From positions 744,001 to 808,000 of the forward strand of contig JADJVZ010000014.1 in assembly GCA_016716635.1 (NCBI GenBank): 64,000 nt of DNA. The letters are read 5' to 3'. The notes under the pieces were generated by a model. That model was not told the origin of the DNA and did not search any database. It was given only the letters and a program-made list of their open reading frames with translations. A program made the translations under genes and the position numbers. How positions within the stretch are numbered: the stretch's first letter is position 1; each line of letters opens with the position of its first letter. The DNA comes from Micropruina sp. (GTDB lineage Bacteria > Actinomycetota > Actinomycetes > Propionibacteriales > Propionibacteriaceae). Below are positions 26,766 through 35,023 of this stretch, in pieces.

Positions 26766-27530
26766 TTAGCGGACGAGCCAGCCGCCGTCGACCGGGATGA
26801 TGGCCCCGGTGAGGTAGTTCGAGGCGTCCGAGGCGAGGAACACGAAGGGCCCCTGGAGATCGGCGGGGGTGCCCCAGCGTCCCGCGGGGATCCGGGCCAA
26901 GATCGCGGCCTCCCGCTCGACGTCGGCGCGCAACTTGGCGGTGTTGTCGGTGGCCATGTAGCCCGGCGCGATCGCATTCGCCTGGACCCCGTGGGGGGCC
27001 AACTCGTTGGCGAAGGCCTTGGTCAGCCCGGCGACGGCATGTTTGCTGGCGGTGTAGCCGGGCACCAAGATGCCGCCCTGGAAGGAGAGCATCGAGGCGA
27101 CGTTGATGATCTTGCCCCGCCCCTGCGCCACGAAGCCGCGGGCTGCGGCCTGCGACAAATGGAACACCGCGTCGAGGTTGATGGCCAGGACGTCGTCCCA
27201 GTCCTTCCCGGAATGCTCCAGCAGCGGCGCCCGGCGGATGATCCCGGCGTTGTTCACCAGGATGTCGAGGCCGCCGAGGGCGGCGATCACCTCGTCCACC
27301 GCGGCCACGAGCTGGTCCGGGGTCGCCGAGATCAGATCCAGCTCGAGGGAGTGGGTGCGGCGCCCGAGCGCTTGGATCATCGCCGCCGTCTCATCGGCGG
27401 GCGTCCGGTCTAGCAGGGCCACATCGGCGCCGGCCTCGGCCAGGGCGACCGCAGCCGCCTGGCCGAGCCCCCGCGACGTGCCGGTCACCAGGGCAACCCG
27501 GCCGTCGAGGCGGAAAGTATCGAGAATCAT
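26766..27530 (-). CDS. kduD: 2-deoxy-D-gluconate 3-dehydrogenase
   Basis: A 254-residue classical SDR. The cofactor loop is GTSRGLGQAAAVAL, NNAGI follows, and the catalytic residues are the Ser of NVASMLSF and the Tyr/Lys of YTASKHAV. Its position beside kduI and kdgK supports KduD, which reduces 2,5-diketo-3-deoxygluconate to 2-keto-3-deoxygluconate (KDG). By sequence alone other SDR activities would be possible, but context is strong. Confidence 0.9.
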   Translation of the reverse strand: MILDTFRLDGRVALVTGTSRGLGQAAAVALAEAGADVALLDRTPADETAAMIQALGRRTHSLELDLISATPDQLVAAVDEVIAALGGLDILVNNAGIIRRAPLLEHSGKDWDDVLAINLDAVFHLSQAAARGFVAQGRGKIINVASMLSFQGGILVPGYTASKHAVAGLTKAFANELAPHGVQANAIAPGYMATDNTAKLRADVEREAAILARIPAGRWGTPADLQGPFVFLASDASNYLTGAIIPVDGGWLVR

Positions 27531-27556
27531 GAGCGTCCAATCGAGGAGAGCGAGTG

Positions 27557-28699
27557 TCAGTAGTAGGTGCGCAGGTACTCAGCCAGGCACAAGATGGCCA
27601 TGGCCTGCCCGTAGGGCATCGAGGTGCGGGGGATGTTGCGGTAGAAGTCGAGATCCGAACCCATACCGGTGCCGAAGGACACCTGCTGCAGTTCGCCGTC
27701 GTCGGAGATGTTGGCGATGATGGCCCGCACCGCCTTCTCGGCGACCTCGGAGTACTCGCGCTCCAACAGCCCCATCCGGACGCCCTTGAGAATGCCGTAG
27801 GCGAAACCGGCGGTAGCGGAAGCCTCCAGGTACGAGTCCGGATCGTCCAGCAGCGTGTGCCAGAGGCCCGTCTCGTCTTGCAGCGCCGCGAGCGCGCTGA
27901 CCTGCGCCTTGAGGATCTCGACCAAGAATCGCCTCGTCGGATCATCGGCCGGCAGATCCACCAACTCCAAGAAGTCGGGGATCACCATGGTCAGCCACGA
28001 GTTGCCCCGTGCCCACCGGGCCTGGGCGAAGTTGTGACGCTCGTCGAACGTCCACCCGTGGAACCACAAGCCGGTTTGCCGGTCGGCGAGGTAGGCGACG
28101 TGGGTGAGGAACTGGAAGGTGGCCTCGCGGACGTAGGCCGGACGATCGAGCAGCAGACCGATCTTGGTCAGCGGCAGGACGGTCATCATGAGCGTGTCGT
28201 CCCACATTTGGTTGTGGTTCTCTTCGGCGAGGGTGATGTGTTGCATGCCCCCGTGCTGGGTGCGCGGCATGTCGCGCATGGCCCATTCGGCCCACGAGTC
28301 GAGCCACGGCAGCATCGTGCGGTCGCCGGTCTCTTCGTAGCGGCAGGCGAGGGTGAGGAAGGGCGCCATGGTGTTGACGTTCTTCGTGGTGCCTTGGGCG
28401 AGGCGGGCGGCGAACCAGGCGTCGATGATGTCGCGCATCGCCGCATCGCCGGTTTGGTCGTAGTACTGCCAGATGCCGTAGAGGCCGATGCCGTGCGTCC
28501 ACTCCCAGCCGGCCCAGCCTTTGGTGTCGATGACGCGTCCGTCGTCGAGGCGCAACAGGAACTCGCCGGTCTCATCGGTGATGTTGACGAGGTTGGTGGT
28601 CAGTCGCTGCACCAACTCTTGAATGGCACCGCGTGACACGAAGCGCTCGGGGGCCCGCAGCAGCGGGCTGTGTTTTACGGGCCAGGTCTTCTTTTGCAT
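27557..28699 (-). CDS. Unsaturated glycuronyl/rhamnogalacturonyl hydrolase (GH105/GH88 superfamily)
   Basis: A 380-residue alpha/alpha-barrel hydrolase that removes an unsaturated uronic acid from the non-reducing end of an oligosaccharide by hydrating the double bond. GH105-type motifs are visible: GWEWTHGIGLYGIWQY, the catalytic Asp in MWDDTLMM, RWARGNSW and EASATAGFAYGILKG. There is no signal peptide, so it acts in the cytoplasm after uptake. The ATG at 28699 is chosen because AAGGAGG lies 7 bases upstream. Closely related GH88 enzymes act on glycosaminoglycan disaccharides; family choice here is GH105 by motif, not certain. Confidence 0.85.
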   Translation of the reverse strand: MQKKTWPVKHSPLLRAPERFVSRGAIQELVQRLTTNLVNITDETGEFLLRLDDGRVIDTKGWAGWEWTHGIGLYGIWQYYDQTGDAAMRDIIDAWFAARLAQGTTKNVNTMAPFLTLACRYEETGDRTMLPWLDSWAEWAMRDMPRTQHGGMQHITLAEENHNQMWDDTLMMTVLPLTKIGLLLDRPAYVREATFQFLTHVAYLADRQTGLWFHGWTFDERHNFAQARWARGNSWLTMVIPDFLELVDLPADDPTRRFLVEILKAQVSALAALQDETGLWHTLLDDPDSYLEASATAGFAYGILKGVRMGLLEREYSEVAEKAVRAIIANISDDGELQQVSFGTGMGSDLDFYRNIPRTSMPYGQAMAILCLAEYLRTYY

Positions 28700-28755
28700 G
28701 ATTCCCTCCTTGGGGTGACCCGCCGAAGCGGGGAGAGCGTCCTGGTGGTTCCCCC

Positions 28756-28788
28756 GAGTGTTGGACGGATTGCGTCCGTCCAGCACTC
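28756..28788. other. Intercistronic inverted repeat
   Basis: A 14-pair stem (one wobble) between 28756-28769 and 28775-28788 with a 5-base loop; the core arms are TGGACGGA and TCCGTCCA. No T-run follows on either strand. It lies between the MHS symporter gene and the GH105 gene and may be an mRNA-processing or attenuating hairpin within the operon. Confidence 0.6.
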
Positions 28789-28810
28789 TCACAAGGAACC
28801 TAGCCGGGAC

Positions 28811-30187
28811 TCAGGCCACGTGCGCCGCGGACTTGGACTGCGAAGGGGCGGCGTCCTCGAGATCCTCGAGCGAGGTGCCCCTGGTTTCGCGGAGGCCCAG
28901 CGTGCTGAGCGCTGCCACGACCGTGATGGCGAAGGTGGTGCCACCGATGATCAGCGGCACGTTGGCCGTTCCGGGAGGAGCGAGTGCGGTGAAGATCGAC
29001 GGCAGGAACGAGGCGATCATCAGGCCGATGTTCTGCGACACCGCGAAACCGGTGACCCGGATCCGCATCGGGAACTGCTCCTGGAAGTAGGTCGCGAAGG
29101 TCGCGTTCCACATCTGGAAGAAGATGCCCTGGACGACGATCACCATGACGAACGTCATGACGAGGTTCCGCTGCTGGACGAACATCAGGTAGACACCCGA
29201 CAGCAGGCCGCCGCCGAGGCCGCCGACGATCATGAAGATGCGGCGTCCGAACTTGTCGGACAACGCGCCCCAGATCGGGATCATGATGACGGCGGTGATG
29301 TTGGCCACGAGAGAGACCCACAACATGTCGCCGGAGGTGAAGCCGACGCCGTAGCCCTTGGCGGTAGCGAAGGACTGGCCGAACACGATGGTCGTGGTGC
29401 CGATGACGTTGGTGAGGGTCATGACGATGCACAGCAGCATGACGACGGGCTTGGTGCGGAGCAGTTCAACGAAGGGGAAGCGCTGCTTGACGCCTGCCTC
29501 TTGCTGAGCCGCGAAGCTCGGCGGCTCGCTGACCTTCTGACGGATGACGTACCCGGCGACGATCACGACGGCGCTCAGCAGGAACGGGATGCGCCAACCC
29601 CAGCCGAGCCAGGCGGCCTCCGGCAGCAAGGTGGCGAGGGGCAGCATGGCGGCCGTGGCCAAGATGGAACCAGCTTGGGTGCCCTGGAGGCTGAAGCTGG
29701 CGAAGAAGCCGCGCTGGGCGTCCGGCGCGTGTTCGACGATCATGGCGTTCGAGCCGCCGAGCTCACCGGCGACGGCGAAGCCCTGGATGAGGCGCAGGAT
29801 GACCAGTCCGAGCGGAGCCCAGACGCCCACCTGGGAGTAGGTCGGGAGGAGACCCACGGCGAGGGTGGCGAAGCCCATCATGAGCATGGCGATGACGAGG
29901 ACGTTCTTGCGTCCGTGTCGGTCACCGTAGGCACCCAGCACCACAGCACCGACGGGGCGGGCGACGTAGCCCACGGCGTAGGTGGCGAGCGAGGCGATGA
30001 GGGCGACGGTCGGGTTGTCGGCGGCGAAGAAGATTTTGGGGAAGACCAGCGCAGCGGCGGTGGAGTACAGCGCGAAGTCGTAATACTCCAGCGCGCTGCC
30101 GATCCAACCGCTCATGGCGGCCTTCTTGGGGTCCCGGACGCCGACTGCAGCTTCAGGCGGTACCGGATTGGTAGGCAGGGCACTCAT
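28811..30187 (-). CDS. MFS transporter, metabolite:H+ symporter (MHS) type
   Basis: A 458-residue major facilitator protein with twelve predicted membrane helices. The MHS family signs are ALEYYDFALYSTAAALVFPK in helix 1, the GAYGDRHGRKNVL loop between helices 2 and 3, and RLIQGFAVAGELGG in helix 4. The ATG at 30187 is preferred to the one at 30196 because AAGAAAGG is 9 bases before it but directly abuts the earlier one. MHS members usually carry small acids, so a uronate or KDG-type acid is a plausible substrate in this uronate operon. That makes it a second import route alongside the PTS permease. Confidence 0.87.
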   Translation of the reverse strand: MSALPTNPVPPEAAVGVRDPKKAAMSGWIGSALEYYDFALYSTAAALVFPKIFFAADNPTVALIASLATYAVGYVARPVGAVVLGAYGDRHGRKNVLVIAMLMMGFATLAVGLLPTYSQVGVWAPLGLVILRLIQGFAVAGELGGSNAMIVEHAPDAQRGFFASFSLQGTQAGSILATAAMLPLATLLPEAAWLGWGWRIPFLLSAVVIVAGYVIRQKVSEPPSFAAQQEAGVKQRFPFVELLRTKPVVMLLCIVMTLTNVIGTTTIVFGQSFATAKGYGVGFTSGDMLWVSLVANITAVIMIPIWGALSDKFGRRIFMIVGGLGGGLLSGVYLMFVQQRNLVMTFVMVIVVQGIFFQMWNATFATYFQEQFPMRIRVTGFAVSQNIGLMIASFLPSIFTALAPPGTANVPLIIGGTTFAITVVAALSTLGLRETRGTSLEDLEDAAPSQSKSAAHVA

Positions 30188-30273
30188 TTCGTGCATCCTT
30201 TCTTAGTTGTTGACGAGGAACCAGACATTGCTTCCTCGGGGGTATTTGGGGTTGTCGACCGGGGCATGGCGTC

Positions 30274-31380
30274 CTACCTGTCGACTCGGGCGTTGCCACC
30301 GCTGGCGAGCTTGAAGACCTCGCTCGCGGTGACCATGGAGGTGTCGCCGGGGGTGGTCATGGCGAGCGCGCCGTGGGCGGCGCCCAGCTCGACACTGCGG
30401 GCGAGGGATTGGTCGGTGAGCAAGCCGTAGATGAGGCCCGAGGCGAACGAGTCGCCGCCGCCCACCCGGTCGAGCACCTCGAGCCCGTCTCGGTGGGTTG
30501 CTTGGACGAGGCCGGTGTCGGACGCCCAGGCCACCGCCCCCCAGTCGTTGACCGAGGCCGAGCGGACGGTCCGCAGGGTGGTCGCGATGACGGCAAGGTT
30601 GGGGAAGGCCTCGGCGACCTGGCCGATCATCGCGGTGAAGCCCTCGATGGGCAGCGAGGCGAGCTGTTCGTCCACACCCGGAACTTCGAAGCCGAGGGCG
30701 GCGGTGAAGTCCTCTTCGTTGCCGATCATGACGTCGACATACCGGGCGAGTTCGCGGTTGACCTCTTGGGCCCGCGCCTGGCCGCCGATCGACTTCCAGA
30801 GGCTGGGCCGGTAGTTGAGGTCGTAGGAGACGGCGGTGCCATGCTTCCTCGCGGCCTTGACGGCGGCGAGGGCGGTCGCGGCGCTCTGCTCGCCGAGGGC
30901 GGCGAAGATGCCACCGGTGTGCAACCAACGGACGCCCGCCTCGCCGAACAGCCGATCGAAATCGACCTGCTCGGGACGAAGCTGCGCGATGGCCGTGTGA
31001 CCCCGATCCGAGACGCCCTTGGCGCCACGCACCCCGAAGCCCCGTTCGGTGAAGTTCAGGCCGTTGCGGACCGTGCGTCCGACACCGTCGGATTCGGCCC
31101 AGGTGATCCAGCGAGCGTCCACGCCGCCGGCCATGATGAAGCCCTCGATGAGGTGACCCACCTCATCGTCGACAAGCGCGGTGACCACGGCGGTCGGCAG
31201 GCCGAAGACGCGGGACAAGCCCCGAATGACGTTGTATTCGCCGCCCCCCTCCCAGGCCGCGAAGTTACGGGCGGTGCGGATTCGAAGATCGCCCGGATCC
31301 AGGCGAAGCATGACTTCACCAAGGCCAACCGCCTGGTAGCGGCATTCGTCAGCGGGACGAAGTTGAAGCGCGGCAACCAT
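30274..31380 (-). CDS. kdgK: 2-keto-3-deoxygluconate kinase (PfkB family)
   Basis: A 368-residue ribokinase-fold sugar kinase. The N-terminal GGGEYNVIRGLSRVFGL matches the PfkB substrate loop. The catalytic C-terminal motif is DRVGGGDSFASGLIYGLL, with the base Asp. It lies 1 base after eda, and both fit KDG phosphorylation followed by KDPG cleavage. The protein is somewhat longer than E. coli KdgK (309), mainly through a central insertion. Other PfkB substrates are possible, but the operon makes KDG by far the likeliest. Confidence 0.87.
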   Translation of the reverse strand: MVAALQLRPADECRYQAVGLGEVMLRLDPGDLRIRTARNFAAWEGGGEYNVIRGLSRVFGLPTAVVTALVDDEVGHLIEGFIMAGGVDARWITWAESDGVGRTVRNGLNFTERGFGVRGAKGVSDRGHTAIAQLRPEQVDFDRLFGEAGVRWLHTGGIFAALGEQSAATALAAVKAARKHGTAVSYDLNYRPSLWKSIGGQARAQEVNRELARYVDVMIGNEEDFTAALGFEVPGVDEQLASLPIEGFTAMIGQVAEAFPNLAVIATTLRTVRSASVNDWGAVAWASDTGLVQATHRDGLEVLDRVGGGDSFASGLIYGLLTDQSLARSVELGAAHGALAMTTPGDTSMVTASEVFKLASGGNARVDR

Positions 31381-31381
31381 G

Positions 31382-32008
31382 TCAGGCCACCTTCACGGCG
31401 GCGGCGACGAAGCCAGCGGCCTCGGCGCATAAGCGTTTGATCGTCTCGGCGTCACCGGCTTCAATCGCGGCGGCGGGCACCATCCACGACCCACCCACGG
31501 CGGCCACGTTCGGCAGCGCCAGGTAGTCGGCGAGGTTGCTCGCGGAGACGCCGCCGGTCGGGATGAACTGCACCTGTCCGAAAGGGGCGCCGAGAGCGCG
31601 TAGCGCGGCGGGGCCGCCATAGACGTCCGCCGGGAAGAACTTGAGGGTCGTGAGACCCAGGTCGAGCGCCGCCATGATCTCGGTAGGGGTCACGGCGCCG
31701 GGGTACACCGGGAGCCCGTGATGCTGCGCCCGCAGCACGACCGCCTGGCTGAAGCCGGGGCTGACGATGAAGCTCGCCCCCGCGTCGACGGCCTGGTCGA
31801 CCTGATCGGGGGTGAGCACGGTGCCTGCCCCCACCAGCAGGTTGCTGTTAGTCGCCATGCGGCGGATGGCCTCGGGTGCGGCTGCGGTGCGGAAGGTGAC
31901 CTCCGCGACCGGGACACCGCCTGCTACCAGCGCCTCCCCGAGGGCTTCTGCTCGGTCGGCATTGCGGATCACGACCACCGGGATGATCCGGCCGGCTGTT
32001 GGTTGCAT
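31382..32008 (-). CDS. eda: 2-keto-3-deoxy-6-phosphogluconate aldolase
   Basis: A 208-residue KDPG/KHG aldolase that cleaves KDPG to pyruvate and glyceraldehyde 3-phosphate. The Schiff-base Lys is in TTLKFFPAD. Other family marks are the Glu in VTFRT-type segment PVAEVTFRT, VGAGTVLT, and FIPTGGVSASNL. It is the first gene of the uronate operon and is divergent from the IclR gene. Two palindromes in the shared 150-base spacer are probable operators. Confidence 0.92.
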   Translation of the reverse strand: MQPTAGRIIPVVVIRNADRAEALGEALVAGGVPVAEVTFRTAAAPEAIRRMATNSNLLVGAGTVLTPDQVDQAVDAGASFIVSPGFSQAVVLRAQHHGLPVYPGAVTPTEIMAALDLGLTTLKFFPADVYGGPAALRALGAPFGQVQFIPTGGVSASNLADYLALPNVAAVGGSWMVPAAAIEAGDAETIKRLCAEAAGFVAAAVKVA

Positions 32009-32038
32009 CCTGACCCCTTTCGCTGTCGTTTCTCTGTG

Positions 32039-32084
32039 TGAAACGGTTCATTTCGTCCAGTGGTCTTATATTGCAACGTTTCAA
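32039..32084. promoter_or_regulatory. Candidate IclR/KdgR-type operators in the divergent promoter region
   Basis: Two similar palindromes lie between eda and the IclR gene: TGAAACGGTTCA at 32039-32050 and TTGCAACGTTTCAA at 32071-32084. Both resemble the TGAAA...TTTCA sites bound by KdgR-type IclR proteins. On the minus strand TATAAG lies between them. Binding by the adjacent regulator is inferred. Confidence 0.6.
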
Positions 32085-32138
32085 TTAGGGATGTCAAGGG
32101 ATACTGGGAAAATGATGGGAGCGATTCTTAACGTCGCT

Positions 32139-32162
32139 ATGGACGAAGGCATGGCCACATGA
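32139..32162 (+). CDS. Possible 7-codon upstream leader ORF
   Basis: ATG at 32139 begins a seven-codon frame (MDEGMAT) whose TGA overlaps the ATG of the IclR gene (ATGA at 32159-32162). This would allow translational coupling to the regulator. It is too short for coding evidence, so it may be coincidence. Confidence 0.25.
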   Translation: MDEGMAT

Positions 32163-32938
32163 GCGAGACATCGACGCCGCGCGTGGAGGCGATCGATCGC
32201 GCCCTCCAGCTCTTGGTGGCGCTCGCCGACGCCGGGCCCGAAGGCGCGCCCCTGAACGAACTCGCCGAGAGCGTCGGGGTCAACAAATCCACGGCCTACC
32301 GGGCACTCTCAACCTTGCGCCTTCGCGGTTTCGCCAGCCAGGACGACGCCACCGGGTTCTACTCCATGGGTCCGACTGCGTTCGAGCTTGGCGACCGGGC
32401 GTTCTCGCCAGCGAATCTTGCGCAGTCCCTTCATCCCGGGCTGGTGGCCCTCTCCCGAGCCGCTGATGAGCTCGTCCATTTGGGCGTCATGTCGGGCGAC
32501 CAGGTGCTGTACGTCGACAAGGTAGAACCCGAGAGGGCGATCCGCGTGTGGTCTGCCGTTGGGCAGCGCGTGCCGATCGCCTCCACGTCCATGGGACGGG
32601 CGCTGCTGGCCGCCCGCAACGTTTCGGACCAATCCCTCAGCGGCTACCTTCGCGACCTACCGGCGCCCTTGAGCGTCAGCCCCGAGCGATTGAGGGAGTC
32701 GGTGACCGAGGCGCGCGCGTGCGGCTACGCCATCGAGCACGGCGAGAACGAGCCGGACGTCGCCTGCATCGGCACCGCCATCATGCGCGGACGCTCCGCC
32801 GTCGCCGCGGTGTCAATCACGGCTCTGGCCGTCCGCATGACGCCCGCGCGCCTGCACGAACTCAGCCGCTTGATGGTCAGCGAGCTTGGTCCGCAGTTGC
32901 CGCGGGGCTTGTCCCTGATGCCAGCGCTGACGGCTTAG
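32159..32938 (+). CDS. IclR family transcriptional regulator (KdgR-like)
   Basis: A 259-residue regulator with an N-terminal winged helix-turn-helix (about residues 10-70, NELAESVGVNKSTAYRALSTL) and a C-terminal IclR effector domain. The latter includes VLYVDKVEPERAIRVWSAVGQRVPIASTSMGRALL and a late Cys in VACIGTAI. It is transcribed away from the eda operon and probably controls it, responding to KDG or a related acid as KdgR does. It converges with the DUF2200 gene, 11 bases apart. Confidence 0.88.
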   Translation: MSETSTPRVEAIDRALQLLVALADAGPEGAPLNELAESVGVNKSTAYRALSTLRLRGFASQDDATGFYSMGPTAFELGDRAFSPANLAQSLHPGLVALSRAADELVHLGVMSGDQVLYVDKVEPERAIRVWSAVGQRVPIASTSMGRALLAARNVSDQSLSGYLRDLPAPLSVSPERLRESVTEARACGYAIEHGENEPDVACIGTAIMRGRSAVAAVSITALAVRMTPARLHELSRLMVSELGPQLPRGLSLMPALTA

Positions 32939-32949
32939 GTCGTGCCGCG

Positions 32950-33312
32950 TCAGGTGAGCGTCGTTGATCCGCGAAGGATCTTCGGCATGGCCCGCCCCTT
33001 GGCCAGTTCGTCCACGAGCTTGTCGAGATAGCGGACCTTCTGCATCAGCGGATCCTCGATCTCCTCGACCCGGTGGCCGCAAATCAGGCCGGTGATGAGG
33101 GTGACGTTCGGGTTGAGCGCCGGCGCCTCGGCAAAGAACGTCCGAAAGTCGGTCTCCTCAGCCAACACTCGCGCCAGCCCTGCCTCGTCGTAGCCAGTCA
33201 GCCAGGAGATGATTTGATGCACCTCGGCTTGGGTACGGCCTTTCCGCTCAGCCTTGGCCACGTAGAGCGGGTACACGCTGGCGAAACTGGTGGTGTAGAT
33301 CCGATGTGTCAC
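32950..33312 (-). CDS. DUF2200 family protein
   Basis: A 120-residue protein with the full DUF2200 pattern: HRIYTTSFASVYPLYVAKAE at the start, GRTQAEVHQIISWLTGY in the middle, then LITGLICGHRVEEI and LMQKVRYLDKLVDELAKG. The GTG at 33312 gives the family's usual N-terminus; an ATG six codons earlier (33330) is possible. The function of the family is unknown. It is a single gene, divergent from the epimerase-like gene. Confidence 0.87.
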   Translation of the reverse strand: MTHRIYTTSFASVYPLYVAKAERKGRTQAEVHQIISWLTGYDEAGLARVLAEETDFRTFFAEAPALNPNVTLITGLICGHRVEEIEDPLMQKVRYLDKLVDELAKGRAMPKILRGSTTLT

Positions 33313-33444
33313 GGGGCCATTGTCCAACATCGCCCCCCGCCCCGGACCACACCCCTCGCCAATTTCCCCACCTTGCGAGAACTGCGGACGTGGCGGGCCG
33401 GAAGGACGGCGCGTCGAACCGGGCGAGAAGAGTAGTTTCGACGG

Positions 33445-34941
33445 GTGACTTCTCCTCGTTCGATGAAGAACGTCGACACCCATGCTGGCGCGCCAGACGC
33501 CTATACCACCGTGCCCCCACTCAATCCGGATCGCCCCCGAAACCGGCGCATCTTTCTCACCGGCGCCACGGGTGCGTGGGGACGCATGGCCCTCGCGCAC
33601 CTGAGGGATGCCGGCCTCGACGTGGTGGCGCTCGTCCTCCCCACACCCGGCGATCGGGCCGTCATCGAACAGCAGCGCTGGCCGGGCCTCACCATCGTTG
33701 AGGGCGACCTCACCGATCCGGCGCCCGTCGCCCGGTGCGTCGCCGACGTGGACGTGGTGCTGCACGTCGGGGCCATGGTGTCGCCCCTGGCCGACACCAA
33801 TCCTGGACTGACAAGGCGCGTCAACATCGGCAGCATGCGCAACATCGTCGATGCGGTGGCCGCACTGCCCGATCCGGGGTCGGTCGCGGTCATCGGAATC
33901 GGATCCGTCGCCGAGACCGGCAGCCGCAACCCGCCCGTCCATTGGGGTCGGATCGGCGATCCCGTCCGGGTCTCCCAGTTCGACGAATACGGCCAGACGA
34001 AGGTCGCCGCCGAGCGGATCCTTGTCGACAGCGGACTCCCCCGCTGGACCTGGTTGCGCCAAACCGGCATCCTCCACCCGGGCATGCTGGCCATCCGCGA
34101 CCCGATCATGACGCACCCCCCGTTCGAGGCCGTCATGGAGTGGGTCTCCGACGCCGACGCCGCCCGGCTGCTGGTCGGGTTGTGCCAGCCGGACGTCCCC
34201 GAGGAGCTGTGGGGCCACATCTGGAACATCGGCGGCGGCGAGAACTGGCGGCTCACCAACTGGGAGTTCCAGGTGGCCATCGGCGGATCCCTCGGCGTCC
34301 GTGACGTCCGGCGCTGGTACGACCGATCCTGGTTCGCGACCCGCAACTTCCACGGCCAGTGGTACACCGACTCCGACGCCCTGAACGACCTGGTTCCGTT
34401 TCGCACCGAGATGTTCGCCGACGCGTTGGCACGCGTCCACGCCTTGCAGAGTTTCGCCGTCCGCAACGCAGGACGCGTGCCGAGCTGGATCATCAAGAAG
34501 TACGTGATGGGGCCTCAGACCCGCGCCCCACGCGGCACGATGCACGCCATCGAAACTGGTCACGAGGAGGGCATTCGCGCGCACTTCGGGTCCCGTGAGG
34601 CGTGGGAAGCCATCGGCGGTTGGGACGATTTCGTCGTCCCCAACCCCTCTCGGACGCCCGCCTACCTCGACCACGGCTACGACGAATCAAAGCCGGAAAC
34701 CGCCTGGACCCACGCCGACCTGGTCGGTGCCGCGACCTTCCGGGGCGGTTCGCCCGTCACGCCTCCCGCCACCTCGCGGACGCCCACCACCTGGCGCTGC
34801 GCCGACGGCCACACCTTCGAGGCCAGCCCGTTCTTGGTGCTGCGGGGCGGCCATTGGTGCCCGACGTGCGTCCAAAGGTCCGGCGACTACGACCGCCAGG
34901 CGGAAACCAACGCTTTTCTGGCGCAGGTGTTGGTCGGTTGA
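33445..34941 (+). CDS. NAD-dependent epimerase/dehydratase with C-terminal zinc ribbon
   Basis: A 498-residue extended SDR. The cofactor motif GATGAWGRMALAHL is near residue 35, and DEYGQTKVAAE holds the catalytic Tyr-xxx-Lys. The protein is about 170 residues longer than typical epimerases. The C-terminal part has WRCADGHTFEAS and HWCPTC, a Cys/His set typical of a zinc ribbon. Such extended enzymes occur widely but their substrate is unknown. The start is a GTG; in-frame ATG codons follow (codon 7), so the true start may be slightly later. It is transcribed alone, facing cobT. Confidence 0.8.
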   Translation: MTSPRSMKNVDTHAGAPDAYTTVPPLNPDRPRNRRIFLTGATGAWGRMALAHLRDAGLDVVALVLPTPGDRAVIEQQRWPGLTIVEGDLTDPAPVARCVADVDVVLHVGAMVSPLADTNPGLTRRVNIGSMRNIVDAVAALPDPGSVAVIGIGSVAETGSRNPPVHWGRIGDPVRVSQFDEYGQTKVAAERILVDSGLPRWTWLRQTGILHPGMLAIRDPIMTHPPFEAVMEWVSDADAARLLVGLCQPDVPEELWGHIWNIGGGENWRLTNWEFQVAIGGSLGVRDVRRWYDRSWFATRNFHGQWYTDSDALNDLVPFRTEMFADALARVHALQSFAVRNAGRVPSWIIKKYVMGPQTRAPRGTMHAIETGHEEGIRAHFGSREAWEAIGGWDDFVVPNPSRTPAYLDHGYDESKPETAWTHADLVGAATFRGGSPVTPPATSRTPTTWRCADGHTFEASPFLVLRGGHWCPTCVQRSGDYDRQAETNAFLAQVLVG

Positions 34942-34969
34942 CGGCACCGTCACGGCGCCTCGAAAGACA

Positions 34970-35008
34970 GTGTTGATTTACACGTCACCCTGGCGCGTAA
35001 ATCAACAC
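34970..35008. terminator. Long inverted repeat between convergent genes
   Basis: GTGTTGATTTACACG at 34970-34984 pairs with CGCGTAAATCAACAC at 34994-35008, with one mismatch and a short loop. It sits between the stops of the epimerase gene and cobT. It probably acts as a two-way transcription stop, though it lacks a T-run. The arm start GTGTTGAT resembles the hairpins at 54948-55232. Confidence 0.6.
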
Positions 35009-35023
35009 CATCTTGACGAACAA

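Noticed and set aside
28670..30430. Long open plus-strand frame opposite the MHS symporter gene
   Set aside because: It has no recognisable motif and an abnormal Glu/His/Asp-rich composition. The minus strand encodes a normal twelve-helix transporter.
33331..34674. Upstream extension of the DUF2200 frame
   Set aside because: It lies antisense to the epimerase-like gene and has no family similarity. The DUF2200 N-terminus is fixed near 33312.
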